A DNA stretch of 28,860 nt, taken from NCBI GenBank assembly GCA_034429745.1, contig DAOUFY010000142.1, forward strand, positions 1-28,860, written 5' to 3'. Made by a program: the position numbers and the translations under genes. Every line of letters begins with the position of its first letter. Positions within the stretch are counted from its first letter, which is position 1. The stretch is from JBAXBF01 sp034429745. GTDB taxonomy: Bacteria > Chloroflexota > Anaerolineae > Anaerolineales > DRKV01. Below are positions 15,637 through 23,781 of the stretch, piece after piece. The notes below the pieces were generated by a model. It made no database searches. It was not told the DNA's origin and worked only from the letters and a program-made list of their open reading frames with translations.

Positions 15637-15999
15637 ATGAAATTTATCATTCGTTGGCTCATTTCCGCAATCGCTCTTTTTGTTGCTGCTGCGATAGTTC
15701 CTGGCATTGAGGTGCAGGGCAATGCTTATGTAGCTTTGGGTGTAACTGCCTTGATTCTAGGATTTCTCAATGCGGTAATTCGTCCTATACTTACCTTGCT
15801 TTCCTGTGGGTTCATTGTGCTGACATTGGGGTTATTTATCTTTGTGATTAATGCAGTCGTTCTATGGTTAGCGGCAGGTATTGCCCAGATGTTTGGGGTA
15901 GGCTTTTACGTGCATGGTTTTCTGGCAGCTTTGCTTGGCTCGATCGTCATAAGCATCGTTTCATTCCTGCTTTCCGTTTTCTTGAAAGATGAGGAATGA
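15637..15999 (+). CDS. Small 4-TM membrane protein, phage-holin superfamily IV (YvlD-like)
   Basis: 120 residues with four TM helices (about 4-22, 28-50, 55-83, 90-114) and a charged C-terminus KDEE. The FLNAVIRPILTLLSCGF region between TM2 and TM3 is characteristic of the PF04020-type family. This family is widespread on bacterial chromosomes. Despite its holin name it is not evidence of a prophage here. Characterised relatives are linked to envelope stress, but the molecular role is unknown. The ATG has a strong AAGGAG site. It is a single gene with its own promoter and a hairpin after the stop. Confidence 0.92.
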   Translation: MKFIIRWLISAIALFVAAAIVPGIEVQGNAYVALGVTALILGFLNAVIRPILTLLSCGFIVLTLGLFIFVINAVVLWLAAGIAQMFGVGFYVHGFLAALLGSIVISIVSFLLSVFLKDEE

Positions 16000-16012
16000 T
16001 AAATTAATAAGG

Positions 16013-16039
16013 CAAGCTGCTATCTTGGATAGCAGCTTG
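16013..16039. terminator. Perfect 12-bp hairpin, probably bidirectional terminator
   Basis: CAAGCTGCTATC and GATAGCAGCTTG form a perfect stem with loop TTG between two convergent genes. The flanks are only moderately T-rich on either strand. In the following 220 bases up to the ferredoxin stop (16040-16259) I see no gene or clear signal. Confidence 0.65.
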
Positions 16040-16259
16040 TGATTAGAGTAGCTATTATTGTTTAGTTGTCTTTGCCGGCAGCTTACAGGTTACCTAGCCA
16101 TACAGCTCGCTATGTATCAGTAAACCCACTGCCGTAATCATCAGGCGATAGTTTCCCCGACAACACTTGGTGCAGCAACACGTACTGCCCCATGACTATC
16201 CCATCCAAGCGGATTTAAAGGGCGATTTGTGTTGTCATGCAATGAAGGCATTCAACATC

Positions 16260-16610
16260 CTACCAAGGCTTGACGCCGGGTTTCCAATCCGGCCCTTTAG
16301 GTTTGCCTTTATAAGTTTTGCGTTCTTCGTGCGGATCACCGCCCCAATAGCCTGGTCCTGAAGCGAAAAATTCACGGTTGCGGCGAATGTCATCTTGAAA
16401 TTCGGGTGGCACTTCATCTTCCGGCGTAATCGCTCCTTCAACCGGGCATTCCGGAACACATGCTCCGCAGTCAATGCAGGTATCTGGATCAATGAAAAAC
16501 AAGTCATTCCATTGCGGGTCATTTGTTGGGCCTGGCACAATGCACTCAACAGGGCACACTTCAACACAATCTCCTTCACGGGTGCAAAGCCGATTAATTA
16601 CGTAAGCCAT
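16260..16610 (-). CDS. Two-cluster ferredoxin (7Fe- or 8Fe-type)
   Basis: 116 residues. The first cluster region is Cys9-x5-Cys15-x3-Cys19-Pro with an extra Cys23. The second is Cys45-x2-Cys48-x2-Cys51-x3-Cys55-Pro, a standard [4Fe-4S] motif. The wider spacing of the first motif, CTREGDCVEVCP, resembles seven-iron ferredoxins, whose first site holds a [3Fe-4S] cluster. The final cluster type cannot be fixed by eye. A 60-residue C-terminal tail, rich in Pro, Gly, Trp and charged residues (from about 57), extends beyond the ferredoxin core. It is a soluble electron carrier with unknown partners. It lies 67 bases downstream of Fe-SOD on the same strand and has AAGGAG before its ATG. Confidence 0.94.
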   Translation of the reverse strand: MAYVINRLCTREGDCVEVCPVECIVPGPTNDPQWNDLFFIDPDTCIDCGACVPECPVEGAITPEDEVPPEFQDDIRRNREFFASGPGYWGGDPHEERKTYKGKPKGPDWKPGVKPW

Positions 16611-16677
16611 AATATTTATCTCCTTATTCGTTGTGTTTTCAAATTTTTAACTTTTTGTTTTTCTTGCCATTAACCCT

Positions 16678-17265
16678 TTATGCAATTTTTGCAAAGAGAG
16701 ATTCTGCCTCTTTCCAGTTAATCACATCCCAAAAACCGGCAATGAATTTTGGACGGTCATTACGGTAATCAATGTAATAAGCGTGCTCCCAAACATCGAG
16801 GGTAAGAATTGCCTGCTTGCCGTGCTTAAGTGGTGTATCTGCATTGCTCAGCGCCATAATCTCAAGTTTGCCTTGAGCGTCTGCAGCCAACCATGCCCAG
16901 CCTGAGCCAAATAAGGTCGCAGCAGCATTCGAAAAGGCTTCTTTAAAAGCATCAAAGCTGTTAAAATCTCTCTCAATTGCCTCCGCCAGTTTTCCGCTTG
17001 GCTTGCCGCCACCAGATGGAGACATGCAATGCCAAAAGAATGTGTGATTCCAAGCCTGGGCAGCATTGTTGAAGATCGCTCCGCTTGATTTGCCAACGAT
17101 TTCTTCTAACGGCATACTTGCTTCAGGTTTGCCTTCAACCAAAGAATTCAATTTATTAAAGTAAGCAGCATGATGTTTGGTGTAATGAAAAGTCATTTGC
17201 TCTTCGGAAAGGAAGGGTTTTAATGCATCTAATTTATATGGAAGTTCAGGTAGGGTAAAAGCCAT
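16678..17265 (-). CDS. sodB: Superoxide dismutase, Fe type
   Basis: 195 residues, no signal peptide, so cytoplasmic. It converts superoxide to oxygen and hydrogen peroxide. Metal ligands are His27, His74, Asp157 and His161 (LDVWEHAYYIDY). Gln70 in AAQAWNHTF and Ala in SNADTPL are the pattern of Fe-SODs, since Mn enzymes put the active-site Gln in the latter region. The LPYKLDALKPFLS N-terminus and GSGWAWL are family features. AAGGAG precedes the ATG, and a 17-spaced promoter lies at 17287-17315. The ferredoxin gene follows. Confidence 0.97.
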   Translation of the reverse strand: MAFTLPELPYKLDALKPFLSEEQMTFHYTKHHAAYFNKLNSLVEGKPEASMPLEEIVGKSSGAIFNNAAQAWNHTFFWHCMSPSGGGKPSGKLAEAIERDFNSFDAFKEAFSNAAATLFGSGWAWLAADAQGKLEIMALSNADTPLKHGKQAILTLDVWEHAYYIDYRNDRPKFIAGFWDVINWKEAESLFAKIA

Positions 17266-17286
17266 TTTTCCACTCCTTATGAATAT

Positions 17287-17315
17287 GTTATAATCAGTTG
17301 CCTATTAGTTACCAA
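17287..17315 (-). promoter_or_regulatory. Promoter of the superoxide dismutase gene
   Basis: On the minus strand, TTGGTA (17310-17315) and TATAAC (17287-17292) are 17 bases apart, ending 21 bases before the SOD ATG. This gives a short leader with an AAGGAG site. Confidence 0.7.
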
Positions 17316-17409
17316 AACTATGGGTTGCATCATGCAATACAGCAATATCTACTAAAGAATTGTAGTCTTGCCCTTATTCTTTGTCAAGGAAAAATATACG
17401 ATTTTTGAT

Positions 17410-18354
17410 ATGAATGAACCATATTCATCTAAAAGACCAGCACTATCTCCTTTGCTTATTATGGGCATTGGCATACTCGCAGTTTCCAGCGGTGCCATTT
17501 TCATTCGTTTTGCACAAACCCATGCTCCTTCGTTGACCATAGCCATGTACCGCATGGTATTAACTGGCCTGTTGCTTCTGCCTTTCACATTTCCTAAACA
17601 CCTCCCTGAACTGCGTTCATTGAGCAGACAAACCTTATTGTGGGCTTTTCTTTCCGGCTCATTTCTTGCCCTGCATTTCGCTACGTGGATCACCTCGCTC
17701 GAATATACCAGTGTTGCCAGTTCGGTTATTTTTGTGGATAGTACACCCATTTGGGTTGCCTTGCTTTCCCCTTTCCTGCTCAAGGAGAAGCTTTCACCTT
17801 TAGCTTGGGTCGGCATTGCTTTTGCCTTTGTAGGGGGCATTGCCGTTGCCCTAAGTGATTCTTGTCAGCTAGCATTTCCTTATTTATGGTGCTCAGATTT
17901 TGCTTCTTTTCTTGGCGGCAAAGCTACCATAGGCAATTTTCTTGCTTTAGCGGGAGCTTGGGCAGCCGCAGCTTACCTAATGATTGGGCGGCGATTGCGA
18001 GCACATCTTTCGCTCACTGCATATATTTTTATCGTCTATAGCAGCGCAGCAGTCGTCTTGCTGATCATCACGGCGCTTTCCCAACAACCCTTCAGCGGTT
18101 TTCCAGCCATAGCTTATGTGTGGTTTTTCTTGCTCGCCCTCATTCCACAAATGATTGGGCATTCCTCTTTCAACTACGCTCTGGGTTATTTGCCGGCAGC
18201 TTATGTCTCCGTAATGCTGTTGGGAGAACCCATCGGCTCTACCATTCTTGCTATCTTATTGCTCAACGAAATTCCAACACCATTTAAAATAATCGGCGGA
18301 ATTTTTATTTTGCTGGGAATCTACTTAGTAAGTCGGGAACAAAATAGCCAATAA
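17410..18354 (+). CDS. EamA/DMT-superfamily transporter
   Basis: 314 residues from the ATG at 17410; a TTG at 17368 would add 14 residues but has no better ribosome site. There are about ten TM helices in two EamA halves: LLIMGIGILAVSSGAIFIRFAQ is TM1, and WVGIAFAFVGGIAVAL ends half one. Half two includes IGHSSFNYALGYLPAAYVSV and LGEPIGSTILAILLLNE, then a last helix IIGGIFILLGIYLVS. Family members export amino acids, nucleosides or other metabolites; the substrate cannot be predicted. It diverges from sodB and is followed after 4 bases by ftsK. TATACG about 11 bases before the ATG could make the transcript nearly leaderless, which I hold weakly. Confidence 0.93.
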   Translation: MNEPYSSKRPALSPLLIMGIGILAVSSGAIFIRFAQTHAPSLTIAMYRMVLTGLLLLPFTFPKHLPELRSLSRQTLLWAFLSGSFLALHFATWITSLEYTSVASSVIFVDSTPIWVALLSPFLLKEKLSPLAWVGIAFAFVGGIAVALSDSCQLAFPYLWCSDFASFLGGKATIGNFLALAGAWAAAAYLMIGRRLRAHLSLTAYIFIVYSSAAVVLLIITALSQQPFSGFPAIAYVWFFLLALIPQMIGHSSFNYALGYLPAAYVSVMLLGEPIGSTILAILLLNEIPTPFKIIGGIFILLGIYLVSREQNSQ

Positions 18355-18358
18355 TCTT

Positions 18359-20569
18359 ATGCCGAAGTCAAAATCCAAAAACAAACTTCGCCGCGAAAAA
18401 ACGCCCCAACCAATCTCAAATCAACGACTATCTTTGCTGTCATCCTCTAAAGTATTGCGCTTCTTGTGGGATGTAGCAGCAGTGCTAAGCTTTACTGCTG
18501 CCCTGTTAACACTGCTTGGCTTGCTGAATTGGGGAGGGATAATCCTTAATATTTGGGCTGCTTTCCTGAGGAAATGGTTTGGCTGGGGCAGCTTGCTTTT
18601 TGTCATAAGTTTAGGCTTATTCGGATGGAAACTCCTTCAGCGCCCTGCTGACCCAAAGCGGTTAAAACAACCCTTCCAGCTAAAATGGGGGCAAATTTTA
18701 GTTTTAGAGGTTACTTTCTTCGCCTTCTTGGCTGCATTAAGCTTATTCGGCGGCAGCAGCATTCAACGCGCCGAAGCCGGCATGGATGGAGGCATGCTGG
18801 GCTGGGGTTTAGCCCAAGCTCTTCTCAGTTTTCTCTCAGCTCCATTTGCTATTCTCATCATCTTGATTCTTGCATTTCTCCTGCTTTATTCAGCTTTTGG
18901 TTTGCCGCAAGCGTGGCTGCAATGGATTGAAAAAGAAATTGCTTCTAAAGAACTGCCCTCGAACTTTCTTCAAGAGGAGGAACCACCCATACCTATAAAA
19001 AAACCCTCCACCAAAAAGCAGCCGTCAAAGCCTCCCCCGCAACCTGTCGCCGCTCCCGAGCCGTTAGTTTCTTTTGCAGAAGAAGAAGAGGAGCAGCTTT
19101 CCCTGCCCTTGATGCGCAATGAAGGGCTGCCGCCATTATCTTTGCTTGAAGAAGATGTGCGTTCTGCTCAGCCGAATGATAAACATATTCAACACACCGC
19201 AGAACTTATTGAACAGACTTTAGCAGATTTTGGCATTACAGCAAAAGTTATTGGCTACCAAATAGGACCGACGATAACCCAATATGCTTTAGATCCAGGC
19301 TATGTTGAAAAAGTTGGCAACAATGGTGAAGTTACTAAGCAAAAAGTGAGGGTTGCCCAAATTAACGCCTTATCCAAAGACTTAGCCCTTGCCCTTTCAG
19401 CCACCCGGCTGCGCATCGAGGCACCCGTGCCCGGCAGACCTTATGTGGGCATTGAAGTGCCTAATGCACAAACAACTCAAGTTAGGCTGCGCTCACTGCT
19501 TCAAAGCGAAAGGTTCCAGCAGATCAATTCTCCATTGGCTTTAGCTTTAGGCAGAGATGTTGCCGGCAAGGTAGTTGCCGCGGATTTAGCCAAAATGCCT
19601 CATCTACTCATCGCCGGGACAACCGGCTCCGGCAAATCTGTCTGCATCTCCGCCATTGCTGTTTGTTTGATGATGAATGCCTCACCAGATGATTTGCGGT
19701 TGGTTATGATCGATCCAAAAATGGTAGAGCTAGTGCATTTCAACAATATGCCCCATCTGCTGGGCAAAGTTGAAACCGAGACAAAGCGCATTCAGCGTGT
19801 GCTGCAATGGTTAACTGCTGAAATGGAACGCCGCTATCAGCTTTTAGAAGCCTCTCGTTCCCGGCACATCCAAAGCCACAATCGCAAAGTGCAGAAAAGC
19901 TCTAAAGGCGAAAAACTGCCTTATATCGTTGTGCTTATTGATGAATTGGCAGATTTAATGATGGCTGCCCCTGAACAAACCGAATACAGCTTAGTACGTT
20001 TAGCTCAACTAGCCCGCGCCACTGGAATACACCTTGTTGTTGCTACTCAGCGGCCAAGTACGGATATTGTTACAGGTTTAATAAAAGCCAATTTTCCTGC
20101 GCGATTATCCTTTGCGGTTGCTTCGAGTATTGATTCACGCGTTATTTTAGATACTCCAGGAGCAGAAGCACTTTTGGGCAAAGGAGATATGCTGTTTTTA
20201 CCGCCAGAGGCATCTGCCCCTATTCGCGCTCAAGGCGTTATGGTCAGCGACGATGAAATCCAGCGTGTTATCTCATTTTGGCACAAGCAGCTTCCGCCCG
20301 AAACGCGGACCTCCTCCCCTTGGGATAGCCTTGTACTGGAACAAGAACAAACTCCAGCCGATCAACTGCTTGAACAAGCGATTGAGATTGTACGCAAGGC
20401 GCAGCGAGCAAATGCCTCATTGCTTCAGCGCCGTTTGAGGATCGGTTACCCACGCGCTGCACGGCTGCTTGACGAACTCGAGGAAAAGGGCATCATTGGC
20501 CCTGCTGATCAAGCTTTACGCGGTGATCGCGAGGTTTATCTTCCCCCAGAAGATGATGCTGCTGAATAA
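18359..20569 (+). CDS. ftsK: DNA translocase FtsK/SpoIIIE
   Basis: 736 residues. The N-terminus is basic (KSKSKNKLRR), followed by four TM helices (about 33-58, 70-92, 108-128, 145-182). An acidic, Pro-rich linker follows (about 195-260). The RecA-like motor has Walker A GTTGSGKS (Lys426), Walker B IVVLIDELADLMM, and RLAQLARATGIHLVVATQRPS (in part). The C-terminal gamma winged-helix (about 665-730), with QRRLRIGYPRAARLLDELE, reads polarity sequences on the chromosome. It pumps DNA at the closing septum. Length is close to Bacillus SpoIIIE and shorter than E. coli FtsK. There is no Shine-Dalgarno site before the ATG, so translation probably depends on coupling to the EamA gene 4 bases upstream. 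Confidence 0.97.
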   Translation: MPKSKSKNKLRREKTPQPISNQRLSLLSSSKVLRFLWDVAAVLSFTAALLTLLGLLNWGGIILNIWAAFLRKWFGWGSLLFVISLGLFGWKLLQRPADPKRLKQPFQLKWGQILVLEVTFFAFLAALSLFGGSSIQRAEAGMDGGMLGWGLAQALLSFLSAPFAILIILILAFLLLYSAFGLPQAWLQWIEKEIASKELPSNFLQEEEPPIPIKKPSTKKQPSKPPPQPVAAPEPLVSFAEEEEEQLSLPLMRNEGLPPLSLLEEDVRSAQPNDKHIQHTAELIEQTLADFGITAKVIGYQIGPTITQYALDPGYVEKVGNNGEVTKQKVRVAQINALSKDLALALSATRLRIEAPVPGRPYVGIEVPNAQTTQVRLRSLLQSERFQQINSPLALALGRDVAGKVVAADLAKMPHLLIAGTTGSGKSVCISAIAVCLMMNASPDDLRLVMIDPKMVELVHFNNMPHLLGKVETETKRIQRVLQWLTAEMERRYQLLEASRSRHIQSHNRKVQKSSKGEKLPYIVVLIDELADLMMAAPEQTEYSLVRLAQLARATGIHLVVATQRPSTDIVTGLIKANFPARLSFAVASSIDSRVILDTPGAEALLGKGDMLFLPPEASAPIRAQGVMVSDDEIQRVISFWHKQLPPETRTSSPWDSLVLEQEQTPADQLLEQAIEIVRKAQRANASLLQRRLRIGYPRAARLLDELEEKGIIGPADQALRGDREVYLPPEDDAAE

Positions 20570-20577
20570 AAGAGAGA

Positions 20578-20604
20578 GGCGGGTAGCTGGCTGACCTACC
20601 CGCC
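20578..20604 (+). terminator. GC-rich hairpin just after ftsK
   Basis: GGCGGGTAG (20578-20586) and CTACCCGCC (20596-20604) form a perfect 9-bp stem with a 9-base loop, starting 9 bases after the stop. No T-run follows directly, so it may protect the 3' end rather than terminate. A second, AT-rich hairpin, AAAAGAAAG/CTTTCTTTT, follows at 20633-20660. Confidence 0.55.
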
Positions 20605-20706
20605 CTGTAGGGAGGAACAGAGAATTATTCACAAAAGAAAGGTGGTGGATGCTTTCTTTTTGGAATATTCAATCAAAACTAATGGTTTTCCCACGCAGTT
20701 AGTATT

Positions 20707-20753
20707 ATATGGGAAAAGGGTAAAAAAATCCCCATATTAATGTTGGGTTTTTT
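20707..20753. terminator. Hairpin and T-tract between convergent ftsK and the response regulator
   Basis: ATATGGG (20707-20713) pairs with CCCATAT (20731-20737). Alternatively, CCCA (20731-20734) pairs with TGGG (20744-20747), directly followed by six T. The two foldings share one strand and would suit opposite transcription directions. The 250-base gap 20570-20821 holds no gene. Confidence 0.45.
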
Positions 20754-20821
20754 ATATCAATTTTGCTATACAATTGTTGAGGGGTATTTATTGCAAGCTA
20801 TGCATGCTATTGCATTTATTT

Positions 20822-21484
20822 CTACAGCAGCTTTTCTCTTATGGCATACAACGCTGCTTGGGTACGGTTTTCTAGTCCCAACTTAGTTAAGATATGGGTT
20901 ACATGATAACGAACAGTTGTCTCTTCGATTTTTAGTTGATCGCCAATTTCTCGGTTGGAAAGTCCGCGTGCTATTAATGATAAGACACGCTGTTCCTGCG
21001 GAGTTAAATAGACAACTTTTTTCTCTTCTTGAGGTTTTTCCTCGACTTTTTCTAAAGGCTCTTGCTGTAGCAATATTTGCAGAATGTTAGACTGCAGATA
21101 AGTTTTGCCTTCTGCTACTTGACGCATGGCATCTACTAATTCTTCGGGCAAAGCCGTCTTCAACACAAAGCCCATTGCGCCGGCCATCAAAGCCGCTAAC
21201 ACCTTCTCTTCTTCTGAAAAGCTTGTCAATACCAGAATCTTTATATGTGGATCAATTTTACGCAATTCTTGGATAGCTTGAATGCCATCCATTTCCGGCA
21301 TTACCAAATCCATAAGAACTAAGTCGGGCTTGGTTGAAACAGCCAATTCAAGCGCCTCTTTTCCATTAGCCGCCTCGCCGGCAACAATCATATCATCTTG
21401 CGTGCCAATCAGAGCCTTAACCCCGGATCTCACGATCATATGATCATCTACAATAAGGACTTTTTTAACCGTGTGGTTCCTCAT
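20822..21484 (-). CDS. NarL/LuxR-family response regulator
   Basis: 220 residues. The receiver domain has acidic pair Asp13-Asp14, phospho-acceptor Asp59 (LVLMDLVMPEMDG), Thr87 and Lys109 (FVLKTA). A Lys/Glu-rich linker (about 145-158) leads to the LuxR-type HTH: LTPQEQRVLSLIARGLSNRE, then TTVRYHVTHILTKLGL. It binds DNA when phosphorylated. It overlaps the end of the GAF histidine kinase gene by 20 bases, so that kinase is its obvious partner. It is the last gene of a minus-strand run that begins with the YchF-like gene. Target genes are not evident from the window. Confidence 0.97.
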   Translation of the reverse strand: MRNHTVKKVLIVDDHMIVRSGVKALIGTQDDMIVAGEAANGKEALELAVSTKPDLVLMDLVMPEMDGIQAIQELRKIDPHIKILVLTSFSEEEKVLAALMAGAMGFVLKTALPEELVDAMRQVAEGKTYLQSNILQILLQQEPLEKVEEKPQEEKKVVYLTPQEQRVLSLIARGLSNREIGDQLKIEETTVRYHVTHILTKLGLENRTQAALYAIREKLL

Positions 21485-23228
21485 AGATCACTCTCACCGT
21501 TGTTCCCTTACCTTTTTGAGATTGAATCTCCCAACCTAGCCCTGCCTCCCGGGCTCTTTCACTCATATTGTTCAGCCCAAAACCAGGTGATACTTTGTTT
21601 TGATCAAACCCTTCTCCATCATCCCGAATCTCCAATACCCAGCGGCAAGGCTGATGGGGCTCTCCTACTTCCGGCACACCTGATGTTCCATTTTGGCGAA
21701 AGAACAGCACCCACACTTTAGAACCATAGGCATGTTTTACGATATTATTTAAAGCCTCTTGAGCAATGATAAACATCGTTTGCTGAACCGCTTTTGGCAG
21801 CCGCTCAAAGTGTTCCAGTTCTACCTCCACTTCAAGCCCGGCCCGCCGCTCAACCAAATCCAATCGCTTTTGCAATGACTTCACTGCATCAAAAGGTGCA
21901 TCTGAGATCGGTCGAAGCTGATAAAGCAACAGCCTCATCTCGCGCAGCGATTGATAAGCCGCCTTTTGAAAATCCGTAACGGACTGCCGTAAAGCTTCCC
22001 AATTCTCTTTATCCAAGTACTTTCGGGTAGCACTAGCTATCATGCAAGCGCTTGATAAAGATTGGGAGACGGCATCATGCAGGTCGCGCGATATGCGTTG
22101 ACGTTCCTGAATTATTGCTGTCTGCTCAGCTTGCTTGCGCAGTTCTTCTCTTTCCAAGGCAATACTTACATTTTCTGCCATAATGACGGCTAAGCTTAAA
22201 GTGTTTATTGCCAGCACTCGCCCGCTGCGGGTTAAAAGACCAATCATGCCCAATAATTTTTGTGGACTGCGCAAAGCTATTAAATAACACTGATAATAAG
22301 TCGGATAAAGAAAAGGTAAAATATTTCGTATTTTATTTTCATCCATTTGGATTGGCAGCTTACTATCTCTCAAAAGGTGATGCAATGTGGGATACACCTC
22401 ACATAGTTCCCTCATTATTGTCATTGGAAGACCGATAGATCGTTGAAGATGGATTTGCGGCTGTTCTTCATTCTCCTCATAACTATGAAGGAAAAGAAAA
22501 CTCGCCTCTGCTTGGACAGCCTTTTGGATCTGATCCAGCACCTCTTCCACTAAATCGGTTTGGTTGGTATAAGCATTTGCGATGGCAGTAACTTGAAAAA
22601 GATACCACAAATCCCGGCTCTTTTCAGAAACCCGCTGAGAAAGCATTTCTACTCTAAATTGAGCTTGTTCTGCTAGCCTTTCGCGTTCTATACTGATGGC
22701 AATCTGCCCCGCAAAAGCTTGCAGCAAAGGCAGAGAAACCGTTCGAAAAGCATTTTCCTGACTGCTTTCTATTGACAATATGCCTATGGAATACTCACGC
22801 GACATTAACGGTATGCCAATCCAACTGCGGCAATTTTTCAGCAGGGATGGGATGAACAGCGAATCCTGTTGAGGTTCATCGAGAATGAGGCTTGTTCTGA
22901 GCTGCAGAATATCCTTTAGCACCGACTGCAGCGGAAAGATGGAGCCTTTATCCCAATGCTGAGCAGAATAAGGATGAGTATTTAGGGCTATCACCCGCAG
23001 CGTATCCCCTTCGAGCACAAGCACGGCCGCATGATCGAAGACCAGCACGCGCGCTAAATTTTCCAGAATATGATCCAATATCTCCGGCAATCGCCAATTA
23101 GCACTGAGCGCGGTGCCGGCGCTGCATAATGCTTCCAGCTCCTTAAGCTGACTAAACTCGTTTGGCGGTGCATGAATGAGTGTAGAATCCTGCTTAGCTG
23201 TCTCGGCAAACAGATCAGATTGGGACAT
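21465..23228 (-). CDS. Soluble GAF-domain histidine kinase, NarX/DesK (HisKA_3) type
   Basis: 587 residues with no TM segment. It contains a first GAF domain (about 30-182, with FDHAAVLVLEGDTLRVIAL), a coiled coil, a second and more divergent GAF-like domain (about 205-360), a coiled coil, then HisKA_3 with ERQRISRDLHDAVSQSL (His384). The HATPase domain follows with QEALNNIVKHAYG, DDGEGF and GFGLNNMSERA, ending in GKGTTVRV. As a cytoplasmic sensor it probably binds a small molecule, gas or redox cofactor through GAF (inference). Only one Cys pair is evident in the first GAF (Cys35, Cys133), with no clear haem or Fe-S signature. It lies 48 bases downstream of the adenosine-specific kinase gene, with a small hairpin between. 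Confidence 0.96.
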   Translation of the reverse strand: MSQSDLFAETAKQDSTLIHAPPNEFSQLKELEALCSAGTALSANWRLPEILDHILENLARVLVFDHAAVLVLEGDTLRVIALNTHPYSAQHWDKGSIFPLQSVLKDILQLRTSLILDEPQQDSLFIPSLLKNCRSWIGIPLMSREYSIGILSIESSQENAFRTVSLPLLQAFAGQIAISIERERLAEQAQFRVEMLSQRVSEKSRDLWYLFQVTAIANAYTNQTDLVEEVLDQIQKAVQAEASFLFLHSYEENEEQPQIHLQRSIGLPMTIMRELCEVYPTLHHLLRDSKLPIQMDENKIRNILPFLYPTYYQCYLIALRSPQKLLGMIGLLTRSGRVLAINTLSLAVIMAENVSIALEREELRKQAEQTAIIQERQRISRDLHDAVSQSLSSACMIASATRKYLDKENWEALRQSVTDFQKAAYQSLREMRLLLYQLRPISDAPFDAVKSLQKRLDLVERRAGLEVEVELEHFERLPKAVQQTMFIIAQEALNNIVKHAYGSKVWVLFFRQNGTSGVPEVGEPHQPCRWVLEIRDDGEGFDQNKVSPGFGLNNMSERAREAGLGWEIQSQKGKGTTVRVIYEEPHG

Positions 23229-23241
23229 GTTCTTTTCTCGT

Positions 23242-23260
23242 CATCTGATCAAATCAGACG
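23242..23260 (-). promoter_or_regulatory. Hairpin in the leader of the GAF histidine kinase
   Basis: TCTGAT (23244-23249) and ATCAGA (23253-23258) form a 6-bp stem with a 3-base loop, about 13 bases before the kinase ATG. It may be a processing or attenuation site between the upstream enzymes and the two-component genes. No T-run follows. Confidence 0.35.
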
Positions 23261-23276
23261 GCTTTCAGCATGAAAT

Positions 23277-23765
23277 TCACTGCAGCTTATAGCCGATCGT
23301 GCGGACAAACCCTTTGCGCCAAGCAATTCCCTCTTCGTCCTCAATGCCCAATGGAGGCTGACCATCTATCACCCCCATAATACCGCGGCCTAGTTCTGTT
23401 TCTGCGATAATGACTTCTACCGGGTTTGCCGTAGCACAATAAATATTCACCACTTCAACAATCTGTTGGATTGTCTTCAGCACATTGATGGGGAAAAATC
23501 CCTCACCTAAAAAGAGAATAAAGCTGTGCCCGGCCGCAATGGCTTGCATATTTTTTTTAGCCAGCTCGATCAGCGCTTCATCATTGCCCGACCAGCGAAT
23601 AAGCCGCTTGCCGGATGCTTCACAAAAAGCCAGCCCAAAGCGGATGCCCGGCACGGCGTTCACCAAGGCTTCATGCACATCTTCAACCGTTTTGATAAAA
23701 TGAGATTGTCCTAGAATTACATTAATGGTTTCTGGTTTTTCGATCTTTACTTCATGCCACTGCAT
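23277..23765 (-). CDS. Adenosine-specific kinase (PF04008 type)
   Basis: 162 residues from the ATG at 23765, which has GGAGGAA 4 bases upstream; the ATG at 23777 lies before this ribosome site and is rejected. The whole protein matches the compact family first described from the archaeon Pyrobaculum. Recognisable stretches are VILGQSHFIKTVEDVHEAL, PGIRFGLAFCEASGKRLIR, SGNDEALIELA, GHSFILFLGEGFFPINVL, IYCATANPVEVIIAETE and the Gly-rich GRGIMGVIDGQPP. The characterised relative phosphorylates adenosine to AMP; it is unrelated to PfkB-type adenosine kinases. It sits 16 bases after the oligoendopeptidase gene and just before a sensor kinase. A role in nucleoside salvage is likely but not shown. 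Confidence 0.93.
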   Translation of the reverse strand: MQWHEVKIEKPETINVILGQSHFIKTVEDVHEALVNAVPGIRFGLAFCEASGKRLIRWSGNDEALIELAKKNMQAIAAGHSFILFLGEGFFPINVLKTIQQIVEVVNIYCATANPVEVIIAETELGRGIMGVIDGQPPLGIEDEEGIAWRKGFVRTIGYKLQ

Positions 23766-23781
23766 ACGTTCCTCCATAAAA

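Noticed and set aside
15637..15999. Prophage remnant suggested by the holin-family protein
   Set aside because: The family is common on chromosomes, and there is no endolysin, capsid or integrase gene nearby.
16040..16259. Hidden gene or RNA between the hairpin and the ferredoxin gene
   Set aside because: No frame with a ribosome site, no promoter of quality and no convincing pairing were seen.
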